From Actinomycetota bacterium (GTDB lineage: Bacteria; Actinomycetota; Actinomycetes; S36-B12; UBA5976), in contig JAPLBX010000105.1 of assembly GCA_026392535.1 (NCBI GenBank), forward strand, positions 1 through 15,609: a stretch of 15,609 nucleotides of DNA. The letters are read 5' to 3'. Positions 1 through 6,863 of the stretch are shown piece after piece (positions within the stretch are counted from its first letter, which is position 1; each line of letters begins with the position of its first letter). The notes beneath the pieces were generated by a model that saw only the letters and a program-made list of their open reading frames with translations, made no database searches and had not been told where the DNA came from. The position numbers and the translations under genes are program-made.

Positions 1-80
1 CGACGCTCTTCTAAATCGAGTTGACCATCTGTGGTTTCTTCAAACGAATCTCCACTAGTTTTCAAAATAGAACTCGCCAT
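1..80 (-). CDS. hflX: GTPase HflX, N-terminal fragment (partial, runs off left edge)
   Basis: Only the first 26 codons are visible. Reading leftwards from an ATG at 80, the frame is open to the window edge and gives a short acidic N-terminus ending in QLDLEER. Actinobacterial HflX proteins, ribosome-associated GTPases that split stalled 70S ribosomes, typically carry a similar DLEER-like stretch just before their conserved domain. The ATG lies inside the 3' end of dapF, so the two genes overlap by 26 bases in different frames, which suggests translational coupling. dapF-hflX adjacency is common in Actinobacteria and supports the call. The GTPase domain is outside the window, so the identification rests on the short peptide plus synteny. 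A TTG at 65 in the same frame is a possible alternative start. Confidence 0.7.
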   Translation of the reverse strand, partial: MASSILKTSGDSFEETTDGQLDLEER

Positions 81-885
81 CTGCAACCAATGCCGCTGGG
101 CCAATTAAAGCCACTTCCCCATCAGCATCTTGCTCAACGCTTAAAGTGCCACCTCTTACGTCCACTCGCCAAGTGGTGTCGCCCGATTGATTCTCGTTTA
201 AGCGCGCAACTACCGCAGCAGCGCAAACACCTGTGCCACAAGAGAGTGTTTCACCAGAACCACGTTCGAATACCCGCATCGAAATGTGGTTTGTGCCAAT
301 TTTTCTAATGAATTCGAAATTTGCACCTTCTGGAAAAACGTTTTCTGGATTTGCCACTGGTGAAATGGCTAAATCGCCAATCTCGTTCAGATCTTCCACA
401 AAAGCAACCGCATGAGGGTTTGGGATGTGAACGCTTGTGGCCAGATATTTTCTACCTGAAACGCTGACTTCTAAAGGTTGAATACTTATCTGCGGTTTAC
501 CCATATCAATTCGATAATTACCATCAGACAGCTTCGTGACTTTTTTTGTACCGCCTCTGGTGGCAATCAAATTAATATTTTCACTTACGCGTCCAGTTTT
601 GTATAAATAGTGAACAAATACTCGCAAACCATTGCCGCACATTTCAGCTATTGATCCATCACTATTTCGGTAATCCATAAACCAAGTGGTCTGTGGGGCA
701 TCAATGCCAGCCGCAGCAGTTTTAACTACTCGCAATACCCCGTCGGCACCCACTCCAAAATGGCGATCACATATTTTTTGGACATCAGTACTAGATAAAT
801 CATTAGTGCCAAGCTCGTCGGGCACAATAATGAAATCATTTCCGGTTCCATGACCTTTAGTGAAAGTTATTGTGCGCGGACTCAT
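55..885 (-). CDS. dapF: Diaminopimelate epimerase
   Basis: DapF interconverts LL- and meso-diaminopimelate in the cytoplasm, the penultimate step of lysine synthesis and the source of meso-DAP for peptidoglycan. The 276-residue product has the family's usual length and both halves of the pseudo-symmetric fold. The two catalytic cysteines are visible: Cys83 in MCGNGLR and Cys216 in SCGTGVCAA. The N-terminal substrate motif GTGNDF (13-18) and the FGVGADGV stretch (43-50) are also present. The start ATG at 885 lies 17 bases after the upstream glycosyltransferase stop, and I see no clear Shine-Dalgarno sequence before it. The 3' end overlaps the start of hflX. Nothing suggests damage. Confidence 0.97.
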   Translation of the reverse strand: MSPRTITFTKGHGTGNDFIIVPDELGTNDLSSTDVQKICDRHFGVGADGVLRVVKTAAAGIDAPQTTWFMDYRNSDGSIAEMCGNGLRVFVHYLYKTGRVSENINLIATRGGTKKVTKLSDGNYRIDMGKPQISIQPLEVSVSGRKYLATSVHIPNPHAVAFVEDLNEIGDLAISPVANPENVFPEGANFEFIRKIGTNHISMRVFERGSGETLSCGTGVCAAAVVARLNENQSGDTTWRVDVRGGTLSVEQDADGEVALIGPAALVADGEFYFEN

Positions 886-901
886 AGGCTAAGGGTAAGT
901 C

Positions 902-1933
902 CTAAGCATGCTCAATGGATCGCTGGTAAAGCGCCTCTACAAGCGTCCCGGCGTGATCCCATGTCTGAATTGGTGGCTGATTTTTCGATTGAGATTTTAG
1001 ATTTTTCAACGATTCTCGATTGGCGTTAAGTTGCAAAATCCGCGCGACAATTTCCGCATCGTTTTCTTCTAGGTAACCAGTACTAGAGTTTTGAACAAAC
1101 TCACTAACCCCATCACAAGCTGCAATTCCAAATGCCTCCAAAACGCTCATTTGTAAGAAGATATCCGACTTTGCATATAAATCGCGTAATTCGTTTTTAT
1201 TTAGCCTGCCGGTCAAAGTCACATATTTGGATAGATTCTTCTTAGAAATCAAAGTTTTAATCTTTTCAAAGTCTGGACCGTTGCCAGCAATTGTGAAATG
1301 AGGAGAACTTTCTTTTAACACTTTAACTACAGATTCAATTGCAGCTAGTTGTGGACGAATTCTTTTTCTAGAAGCAAACCGGGTGGCACTCACAATTTGC
1401 ATTTGTGGCTGTTCGAATTTGGTTGCAGTGCGCCAAAAATCTACATCTATTCCATTAGGAACCACAGATACTTCTCTGTTTAAAGTGGCAGAGACAATTT
1501 TGCTACTAACTTCGCTCACCGAAGAAATAATTGTGCTTGCTTTCCAGCTACGGCGAGACCTTCCATAAATCCCGCTTGCGAACTTTCCCCATATTGAATG
1601 AATGGTCGCAACATTTGGTAACCCCAATTTTGTAACCGCTCGCAAGCCTTGCCAAGCAAACGGTGAGGCAGCACCAAAATGCAGATGGACCACATCTGGC
1701 TTTAACTGAGATAGTTGATCAATGGCAAGACTTTTACCTCTTGGGTGCCAAAGCAGATTTGCGGGAAGTTTGAATGGTAATCGAATAATTCCAGCGTTTT
1801 TATCACCTGGAGTCAAAGTGAGCACAAAAACTTCATGGCCTTTGGACTTTTGATATTCGACTAAGCCAGACACCTGAGTCTCGATTCCGCCCATTCTTGG
1901 CAGGTAGCAATCAGAGATGTGGACGATGCGCAT
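902..1933 (-). CDS. GT4-type glycosyltransferase with a probable internal deletion in the donor site
   Basis: This 343-residue protein has the layout of a GT-B fold, family GT4 retaining glycosyltransferase. The N-terminal domain opens with MRIVHISDCYLPRMGGIE, including the Gly-Gly loop at 15-16, followed by VVHLHFGAA (81-89). The C-terminal nucleotide-sugar domain begins near VSVVPNGID (155-163) and carries the phosphate-binding Arg/Lys region SATRFASRKR (182-191). The EX7E region reads LEAFGIAACD then directly GVSEFVQN (265-282). In ordinary GT4 enzymes roughly 14 residues (a second Glu, then a small-residue/Gly-Leu-Pro-Val-Val type strand) separate these two blocks. Here they are missing and the second Glu is replaced by Asp274. 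The reading frame is otherwise intact. Donor and acceptor cannot be told from sequence. It is divergent from a PIG-L deacetylase gene and sits upstream of dapF. Confidence 0.85.
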   Translation of the reverse strand: MRIVHISDCYLPRMGGIETQVSGLVEYQKSKGHEVFVLTLTPGDKNAGIIRLPFKLPANLLWHPRGKSLAIDQLSQLKPDVVHLHFGAASPFAWQGLRAVTKLGLPNVATIHSIWGKFASGIYGRSRRSWKASTIISSVSEVSSKIVSATLNREVSVVPNGIDVDFWRTATKFEQPQMQIVSATRFASRKRIRPQLAAIESVVKVLKESSPHFTIAGNGPDFEKIKTLISKKNLSKYVTLTGRLNKNELRDLYAKSDIFLQMSVLEAFGIAACDGVSEFVQNSSTGYLEENDAEIVARILQLNANRESLKNLKSQSKNQPPIQTWDHAGTLVEALYQRSIEHA

Positions 1934-1989
1934 AAGCCAAACTTAGAGCGGTATTCGCCTACTGCTTGGATGTGGGCAAAGATAGGTCT

Positions 1990-2781
1990 ATGGCCACCGT
2001 CGTATTCGTTCATGCTCACCCTGACGATGAGGCTCTACTGACCGCAGGAACTATGCGGGGTTTGAAAGAAAAGGGTCATCGAGTAGTCGTTGTCATGGCC
2101 ACAAATGGTGAAGCTGGTTTGAGCGAAATTAGCAATTACACCGACTTAGGCAACATCAGAAAACGAGAACTTGAAAAGTCTGCTCGAATTCTTGGTGTTA
2201 GCGAGACTTATTTTTTGAATTTTAGAGACTCCGGACTAGATGGAAAAGCTCAGGCCACGACTTCCACCCTCTGCCAAGCCACAGTCGAAGAAATCGCCGA
2301 ACAAATATCAGCAATCCTCAAAATTGAAAATGCACAATTAGTTGTTGGATATGACTCGCAGGGTGGCTATGGCCATCCCGATCACATTCAAATTCACAAA
2401 GCTGTAATTGCTGCCGCAAAGCTTGCTAACACGCAAGTGGTCGCCAATGCAACAGTGGACCGACAAACTATCGCCAAACTGCTTGACTACATTCGACTGA
2501 TAATAAAAATCGGTCCGCTAAAAGATTTAGCTTCACTTGCTGATGGCTTTACTCCTAGAGCCGACATCACTCACACAATCGATATTAGCCAATGGACTGG
2601 ATTCAAACGAGCATCAATGCGTGCACATGGTTCGCAACGCGTGGGCGGAACGACAATTAGAACGTTACAGGTATTTTCAAATTTACCTTCAAAGATTTTC
2701 AACCGCGCATTTCACTTCGAGTGGTTTGAGGTTGTAACTAACAATGGCGCAAATCCGCTAGATGACCTACCAGTTAAATGA
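1990..2781 (+). CDS. PIG-L / LmbE family zinc-dependent deacetylase
   Basis: The 263-residue product matches the PIG-L/LmbE fold, whose members remove N-acetyl groups from GlcNAc-containing substrates (MshB in mycothiol synthesis, GlcNAc-PI deacetylases) or cleave related amides (Mca). The family signature AHPDDE is at residues 9-14, giving likely zinc ligands His10 and Asp13 with Asp12 as general base. The second motif GYGHPDH at 126-132 supplies His129 and the third zinc ligand His132. I chose the ATG at 1990 because the family usually starts a few residues before this motif; an in-frame TTG at 1966 would add eight residues. No strong ribosome site precedes either. It is the only plus-strand gene, is divergent from the GT4 gene, and its stop overlaps the miaA stop by 8 bases. 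The substrate is unknown; a sugar or glycoconjugate made with the neighbouring glycosyltransferase is an inference. Confidence 0.9.
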   Translation: MATVVFVHAHPDDEALLTAGTMRGLKEKGHRVVVVMATNGEAGLSEISNYTDLGNIRKRELEKSARILGVSETYFLNFRDSGLDGKAQATTSTLCQATVEEIAEQISAILKIENAQLVVGYDSQGGYGHPDHIQIHKAVIAAAKLANTQVVANATVDRQTIAKLLDYIRLIIKIGPLKDLASLADGFTPRADITHTIDISQWTGFKRASMRAHGSQRVGGTTIRTLQVFSNLPSKIFNRAFHFEWFEVVTNNGANPLDDLPVK

Positions 2782-3670
2782 GTTTCAGGACTCCGCTTAG
2801 CAAATCGGAGTCAAGCGCATCGAACCAATGAATGTATTCATCTCGTCTAAACCATTGCATTTGTCTTCGTGAATATCGATTTGTCGCATGCATTACCTGT
2901 TCGATTGCTTCACTTTCAGTCAATTCCCCGTTGTTGAATTTAGAAACTTCGGCATAGCCAAGAGCTCGGCTCGCAGTGGGCGTTTTAAACAAACCAGCAG
3001 CTTCCAGCTTTGCAACTTCTTCTGGCCAACCTTGCTCGAACATTGCAAGGTTACGTTTTTTGATTCGAGCTAACAAAGCATCACGCTCAAGATTGAGACC
3101 TATACGGATTGCATCGATTACTGGCTCTTGCTGTGGCAGTTGAGCCATAAATGGTTCACCAGTTATTTCAATTACTTCAAGAGCCCGAACTACTCGCCGG
3201 CTGTTTTCCACAATAATGTGAGAAGCTGCAATCGGATCTTTTTCTTGCAGTAATTTGTGCAACGCAGTTGCGCCTTTTAATTCCAGTAAAGATTCATACT
3301 TGCTGCGAATCTCTGAGTTGGTGCCTGGGAATTTTAAATCGTCAAAGACAGCCTTAACATAAAGTCCAGAACCTCCAACACAAACCACTGGAATATCTCG
3401 TTCATTTAGCGAGGCAATTGCGATTCTGGCCCAACTTTGAAACTCTGAAACATTTGCATCGTGTTCAATGCCGACAACGTCGATCAAGTGGTGGCGGATG
3501 CCTTCCCTTTCTGCCAAGGAAGGTTTCGCAGTTCCAATATCCATCTGTTTATAGATCTGGTAGGCATCAAGATTCACGATTTCTGCGCCGATGTGTTTTG
3601 CGACTGCAATGGAGAGTGCTGTTTTACCGCTAGCGGTTGAACCAACAATGCTGACTATGGGTGCACTCAT
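2774..3670 (-). CDS. miaA: tRNA dimethylallyltransferase
   Basis: MiaA transfers a dimethylallyl group from DMAPP to N6 of A37 in tRNAs that read codons starting with U, making i6A37. That is the substrate MiaB later methylthiolates. The 298-residue protein has the P-loop GSTASGKT at residues 10-17, the DAYQIYKQMDIGTAKP region (35-50) with the catalytic Asp35, and the C-terminal SRALGYAEV and NRYSRRQMQWFRR elements expected of the family. Length is normal. The start ATG at 3670 follows the folD stop by two bases, so it is the last gene of a tight miaB-purU-folD-miaA run. Its stop overlaps the convergent deacetylase stop by 8 bases, leaving no room for a separate terminator. Confidence 0.97.
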   Translation of the reverse strand: MSAPIVSIVGSTASGKTALSIAVAKHIGAEIVNLDAYQIYKQMDIGTAKPSLAEREGIRHHLIDVVGIEHDANVSEFQSWARIAIASLNERDIPVVCVGGSGLYVKAVFDDLKFPGTNSEIRSKYESLLELKGATALHKLLQEKDPIAASHIIVENSRRVVRALEVIEITGEPFMAQLPQQEPVIDAIRIGLNLERDALLARIKKRNLAMFEQGWPEEVAKLEAAGLFKTPTASRALGYAEVSKFNNGELTESEAIEQVMHATNRYSRRQMQWFRRDEYIHWFDALDSDLLSGVLKLI

Positions 3671-3672
3671 GT

Positions 3673-4524
3673 TTAGCCCAAGGAACGAGTTGCGGAATCC
3701 ACCACGTTGGCAAGCAACATCGCACGAGTCATTGGACCGGTTCCACCTGGCATTGGAGCGACAAACCCGGCCACTTCTCTAACCGATGGATGGACATCAC
3801 CGAGTAAACCAGCATCGGTTCGTGTGATACCGACATCTAAAACTGCAGCGCCTGGTTTCACTGAATCAGCTGTAATCATGTGTGCCACACCCGCTGCCGC
3901 GACGATGATGTCGGCTTGTTGCAGATACTTTTTCATGTCTTTAGTGCCAGTATGGCAAAGCGTGACGGTTGCATTCTCAGTCTTTCGAGTCAACATAAGA
4001 CCGAGCGGTCTACCAACTGTAATTCCTCTGCCAACTACCACTACATGAGCACCGTCAATGTTGACTTTGTATTCACGTAAAAGTTCAATGCATCCGCGTG
4101 GTGTGCATGGCAGTGGAGCGGGAATGCCAAGAACTAATCTGCCTAAATTTGTTGGATGCAATCCGTCTGCGTCTTTGTCTGGATCCATTGATTCAAGGAC
4201 GTACATAGCATCCAAGCCTTTTGGTAATGGCAGTTGCACGATGTAACCAGTGCACTCTTTAGAGGCATTTAGTTCTTTAACTGCAGCCATCACATCCGCC
4301 TGTGAAGCTGACGCAGGTAAATCAATTCGGATACTTGCAATTCCAACTTCTGCACAATCTCGATGCTTGCCGCCAACATAAGAAAGTGAACCCGGGTCGT
4401 CTCCGACCAAAATGGTTCCAAGCCCTGGCACAACGCCTTTGGCTTTTAATAGTTCAACTTGGTTTGCTAAATCAGCTCTAACTTTTGCGGCAGCGATTTT
4501 GCCGTCCATGATTACTGCACTCAT
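3673..4524 (-). CDS. folD: Bifunctional methylenetetrahydrofolate dehydrogenase / methenyltetrahydrofolate cyclohydrolase
   Basis: FolD converts 5,10-methylene-THF to 5,10-methenyl-THF with NADP reduction and hydrolyses that to 10-formyl-THF, feeding purine and formyl-Met synthesis. From the ATG at 4524 the product is 283 residues, the normal family length. Visible features are the active-site pair Tyr49/Lys53 in SYVGGKH, the VQLPLP strand, DPDKDADGLHP, and the dinucleotide-binding VVVGRGITVGRPLGL segment. The C-terminal PMPGGTGPMTRAMLLANVV signature is also present. The chosen start overlaps the purU stop as ATGA, a classic coupling arrangement. A start 18 codons further upstream is open, but it would lie inside purU and add residues unlike the family. 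Confidence 0.97.
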   Translation of the reverse strand: MSAVIMDGKIAAAKVRADLANQVELLKAKGVVPGLGTILVGDDPGSLSYVGGKHRDCAEVGIASIRIDLPASASQADVMAAVKELNASKECTGYIVQLPLPKGLDAMYVLESMDPDKDADGLHPTNLGRLVLGIPAPLPCTPRGCIELLREYKVNIDGAHVVVVGRGITVGRPLGLMLTRKTENATVTLCHTGTKDMKKYLQQADIIVAAAGVAHMITADSVKPGAAVLDVGITRTDAGLLGDVHPSVREVAGFVAPMPGGTGPMTRAMLLANVVDSATRSLG

Positions 4525-5369
4525 CGGAACACAATCGTTCGTTGACCAGATAAAAAGACACGATGTTCGGCATGCCACTGAACTGCCCGCGCTAATGCGT
4601 GGGCTTCAGCATCTCTGCCTACCGAAGCTATTTGTTCAGGCGTGTGCGAGTGATCCACACGTGCCACTTCTTGTTCAATAATTGGTCCGTCGTCTAATTC
4701 CCGGGTCACATAATGGGCCGTTGCGCCAATTACTTTCACACCACGAGTGTGTGCTTGGTGATAAGGCTTTGCGCCTTTGAATGACGGCAAGAAAGAATGG
4801 TGAATGTTAATTATTTTGCCGGCAAAATCTTCACAGAATTGTCCAGACAAAATCTGCATATAACGAGCTAACACAATCAACTCGATGCCATTGTCAGCAA
4901 TAACTTTACGTAGTTGCTCCTCGGCAGCATCTTTACCGTTACTTTGTGAGATGTGTACGAACGGAATTCCATACCAGTTCGCCATTTCTTCCAAATCGCG
5001 ATGGTTGCTGACAATAAGAGGAATGTCGACTGCTAAAGCACCGGACCTGTGTCTAAATAGCAGATCATTTAGGCAATGCTCGTATTTGCTGACCATGATC
5101 AAAACGCGTTCACGTTGAGTTGAATCTGCAAGTCGCCATTTCATTGAGTATTTTTCGGCAATCTTGGTGAACGTCTCACGAATGCTTTCTAAATCGGTTT
5201 TTGATTTAACATCAAATTCCACACGCATAAAGAACAATTGATTTTCGCGGTCTTCAAATTGCCGACTCTCGGTGATGTTTCCACCGATCTCAACAATAAA
5301 AGTTGAGACTGAGTGAACAATTCCTGGTTGGTCGGGACACGAAAATCCAAGTGTGAATGACTGAGTCAT
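4521..5369 (-). CDS. purU: Formyltetrahydrofolate deformylase
   Basis: PurU hydrolyses 10-formyl-THF to THF and formate, balancing the one-carbon and free folate pools. The 282-residue protein has an N-terminal ACT regulatory domain (about 6-85, starting FTLGFSCPDQPGIV) and a C-terminal formyltransferase-fold hydrolase domain. The catalytic triad typical of the GART-like fold is visible as Asn188 and His190 in NIHHSFLPSF, and Asp226 in ELDDGPI. The Shine-Dalgarno-like AAGGGG lies within the last codons of miaB, and the ATG at 5369 directly follows the miaB TAA. Its stop overlaps the folD start by four bases. Coupling to folD puts synthesis and breakdown of the same cofactor in one transcript. 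In E. coli, PurU is controlled by glycine and methionine through the ACT domain; whether that holds here is unknown. Confidence 0.97.
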   Translation of the reverse strand: MTQSFTLGFSCPDQPGIVHSVSTFIVEIGGNITESRQFEDRENQLFFMRVEFDVKSKTDLESIRETFTKIAEKYSMKWRLADSTQRERVLIMVSKYEHCLNDLLFRHRSGALAVDIPLIVSNHRDLEEMANWYGIPFVHISQSNGKDAAEEQLRKVIADNGIELIVLARYMQILSGQFCEDFAGKIINIHHSFLPSFKGAKPYHQAHTRGVKVIGATAHYVTRELDDGPIIEQEVARVDHSHTPEQIASVGRDAEAHALARAVQWHAEHRVFLSGQRTIVFR

Positions 5370-6845
5370 TTATACCCCTTGTCCAACGCGCGATTTAATG
5401 GTGATCAATTCGCTGTTAATTGACACTTGCCCACTTGAAGTTCTTTCACTTGATGTTTGTTCGCTTAAAGCTTGTCTAACTTTATCGCCAGCCAAGGTGT
5501 GGCGAACGGTCGCGTTGGCATCTGCAATTAAATGAAAAGGTGCTGCGTAGGTAACTTCGGCAGTGACCATATCTCCAGGTCGGACATCTTCGAGAGGCTT
5601 TACAACGTGGACAAGTCTGTTATCCCGGGCTCTTCCTGAGATTCGCTGAGTCTCGCCATCTTTTTTACCTTCGTCATCAGCAATTAGAACTTCTACGGTT
5701 TGACCAGTCTGCTTCTTATTTTCTTGCCAGGCAATTTCATTGCCAAGTTCAACTAAGCGATTGAATCTTTCAGTAACAACTTCCTGTGGAATTTGATCTT
5801 CCATTGTTGCAGCAGGTGTGCCAGGGCGCTTTGAATATTGATAGGTGTAAGCGGTGGAGAATCTCGCCTCTTCAACCACTTTCATGGTTTCTAAGAAGTC
5901 TGCCTCGGTTTCGCCAGGGAATCCAACAATGATGTCTGTGGTAATTGCAGCGTTGGGAATGTATTTGCGAGCATCGGCAATAATCGAAAGATATTTCTCT
6001 TGGCGATATGAGCGCTTCATTGCTTTTAAGACATCATCACTGCCAGATTGCAAAGGCATATGCAAACTTGGCATCACGTTGTGAGTTTCAGCCATAGCGT
6101 GAATCACATCAATGGTGAATTCTTTTGGATGCGGGCTAAAGAATCGAACTCGTTCTAGCCCCTTAATGTCTCCGCAAGCTCGAAGTAATTTACTAAATGC
6201 AAACTTATCGCCAAATTCAACGCCATAGGAATTAACATTTTGGCCAAGTAGCGTCACTTCGCTCACGCCGTCATCAACGAGCATTTCAATCTCTTCAAGG
6301 ATTTCGCCAGTTCGACGATCTTTTTCTTTTCCGCGCAATGCTGGCACAATGCAAAACGTGCAAGTGTTATTGCATCCAACACTGATGCTGACCCATGCGG
6401 CATATGCATGGTCGCGCTTTGCTGGCAAATGTGATGGGAAAACTTCTAATGCTTCTGCAATTTCAATTTGGGATTCATGTTCGATGCGAGCGCGCTCTAG
6501 CAAAATAGGTAGTGCTTTTAGGTTGTGAGTTCCAAAAACCACGTCCACCCACGGAGCTCGCCTAATAATGTCTCCTTGATCTTTTTGGGCCAAGCAACCG
6601 CCAACGGCGATTTGGGTGTGTGGCCGTTCAAGTTTTAGGGCTCGAAGCATTCCCAACGTTCCGTACAACTTATTTGCAGCGTTTTCCCGCACCGCACAGG
6701 TATTTATGACAATAACGTCGGCTGGGTCATCTTTAACGGGAACTAGACCAATCCCCTCGAGCATGCCAGCCATCCGCTCAGAATCATGCACATTCATCTG
6801 GCAGCCGTGGGTGCGCACCTCATAGGTGCGTTGGGTCAAAGTCAC
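5370..6845 (-). CDS. miaB: tRNA-2-methylthio-N6-dimethylallyladenosine synthase (radical SAM)
   Basis: MiaB uses two iron-sulfur clusters and SAM to methylthiolate i6A37 of tRNA. The 491-residue product has the N-terminal UPF0004 domain with cluster ligands Cys15 (HGCQMN), Cys50 (NTCAVRENA) and Cys84 (GGCLAQ). The radical SAM CxxxCxxC motif is Cys158, Cys162 and Cys165 in GCNNTCTFC, and a TRAM RNA-binding domain occupies roughly 375-450. The order of domains and spacing of cysteines are canonical. The GTG at 6845 is 18 bases after the corA stop; no strong ribosome site is seen. The last 35 or so residues form a polar tail after the TRAM domain that contains three imperfect five-residue repeats, listed separately. 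The substrate-making partner miaA is three genes downstream. Confidence 0.97.
   Translation of the reverse strand: MTLTQRTYEVRTHGCQMNVHDSERMAGMLEGIGLVPVKDDPADVIVINTCAVRENAANKLYGTLGMLRALKLERPHTQIAVGGCLAQKDQGDIIRRAPWVDVVFGTHNLKALPILLERARIEHESQIEIAEALEVFPSHLPAKRDHAYAAWVSISVGCNNTCTFCIVPALRGKEKDRRTGEILEEIEMLVDDGVSEVTLLGQNVNSYGVEFGDKFAFSKLLRACGDIKGLERVRFFSPHPKEFTIDVIHAMAETHNVMPSLHMPLQSGSDDVLKAMKRSYRQEKYLSIIADARKYIPNAAITTDIIVGFPGETEADFLETMKVVEEARFSTAYTYQYSKRPGTPAATMEDQIPQEVVTERFNRLVELGNEIAWQENKKQTGQTVEVLIADDEGKKDGETQRISGRARDNRLVHVVKPLEDVRPGDMVTAEVTYAAPFHLIADANATVRHTLAGDKVRQALSEQTSSERTSSGQVSINSELITIKSRVGQGV
5421..5465 (-). repeat. Three imperfect 15-base tandem units in the 3' end of miaB
   Basis: On the minus strand three 15-base units follow one another: 5465-5451, 5450-5436 and 5435-5421. 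Each begins AGC or AGT and ends TCA. They encode SEQTS, SERTS and SGQVS in the low-complexity tail of MiaB beyond the TRAM domain. The period is exactly five codons, so growth or loss of units keeps the frame. This looks like a small slippage-derived expansion in a tolerant region. Confidence 0.75.
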
Positions 6846-6863
6846 TGGCGCAGTTTAGGCGAC

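Noticed and set aside
1934..1989. Divergent promoter between the glycosyltransferase and deacetylase genes
   Set aside because: A promoter must exist for the plus-strand gene, but no hexamer pair with sensible spacing could be supported by eye.
4525..4578. An 18-residue N-terminal extension of FolD
   Set aside because: It overlaps purU, resembles no FolD N-terminus, and the ATGA overlap at 4521-4524 gives a better start.
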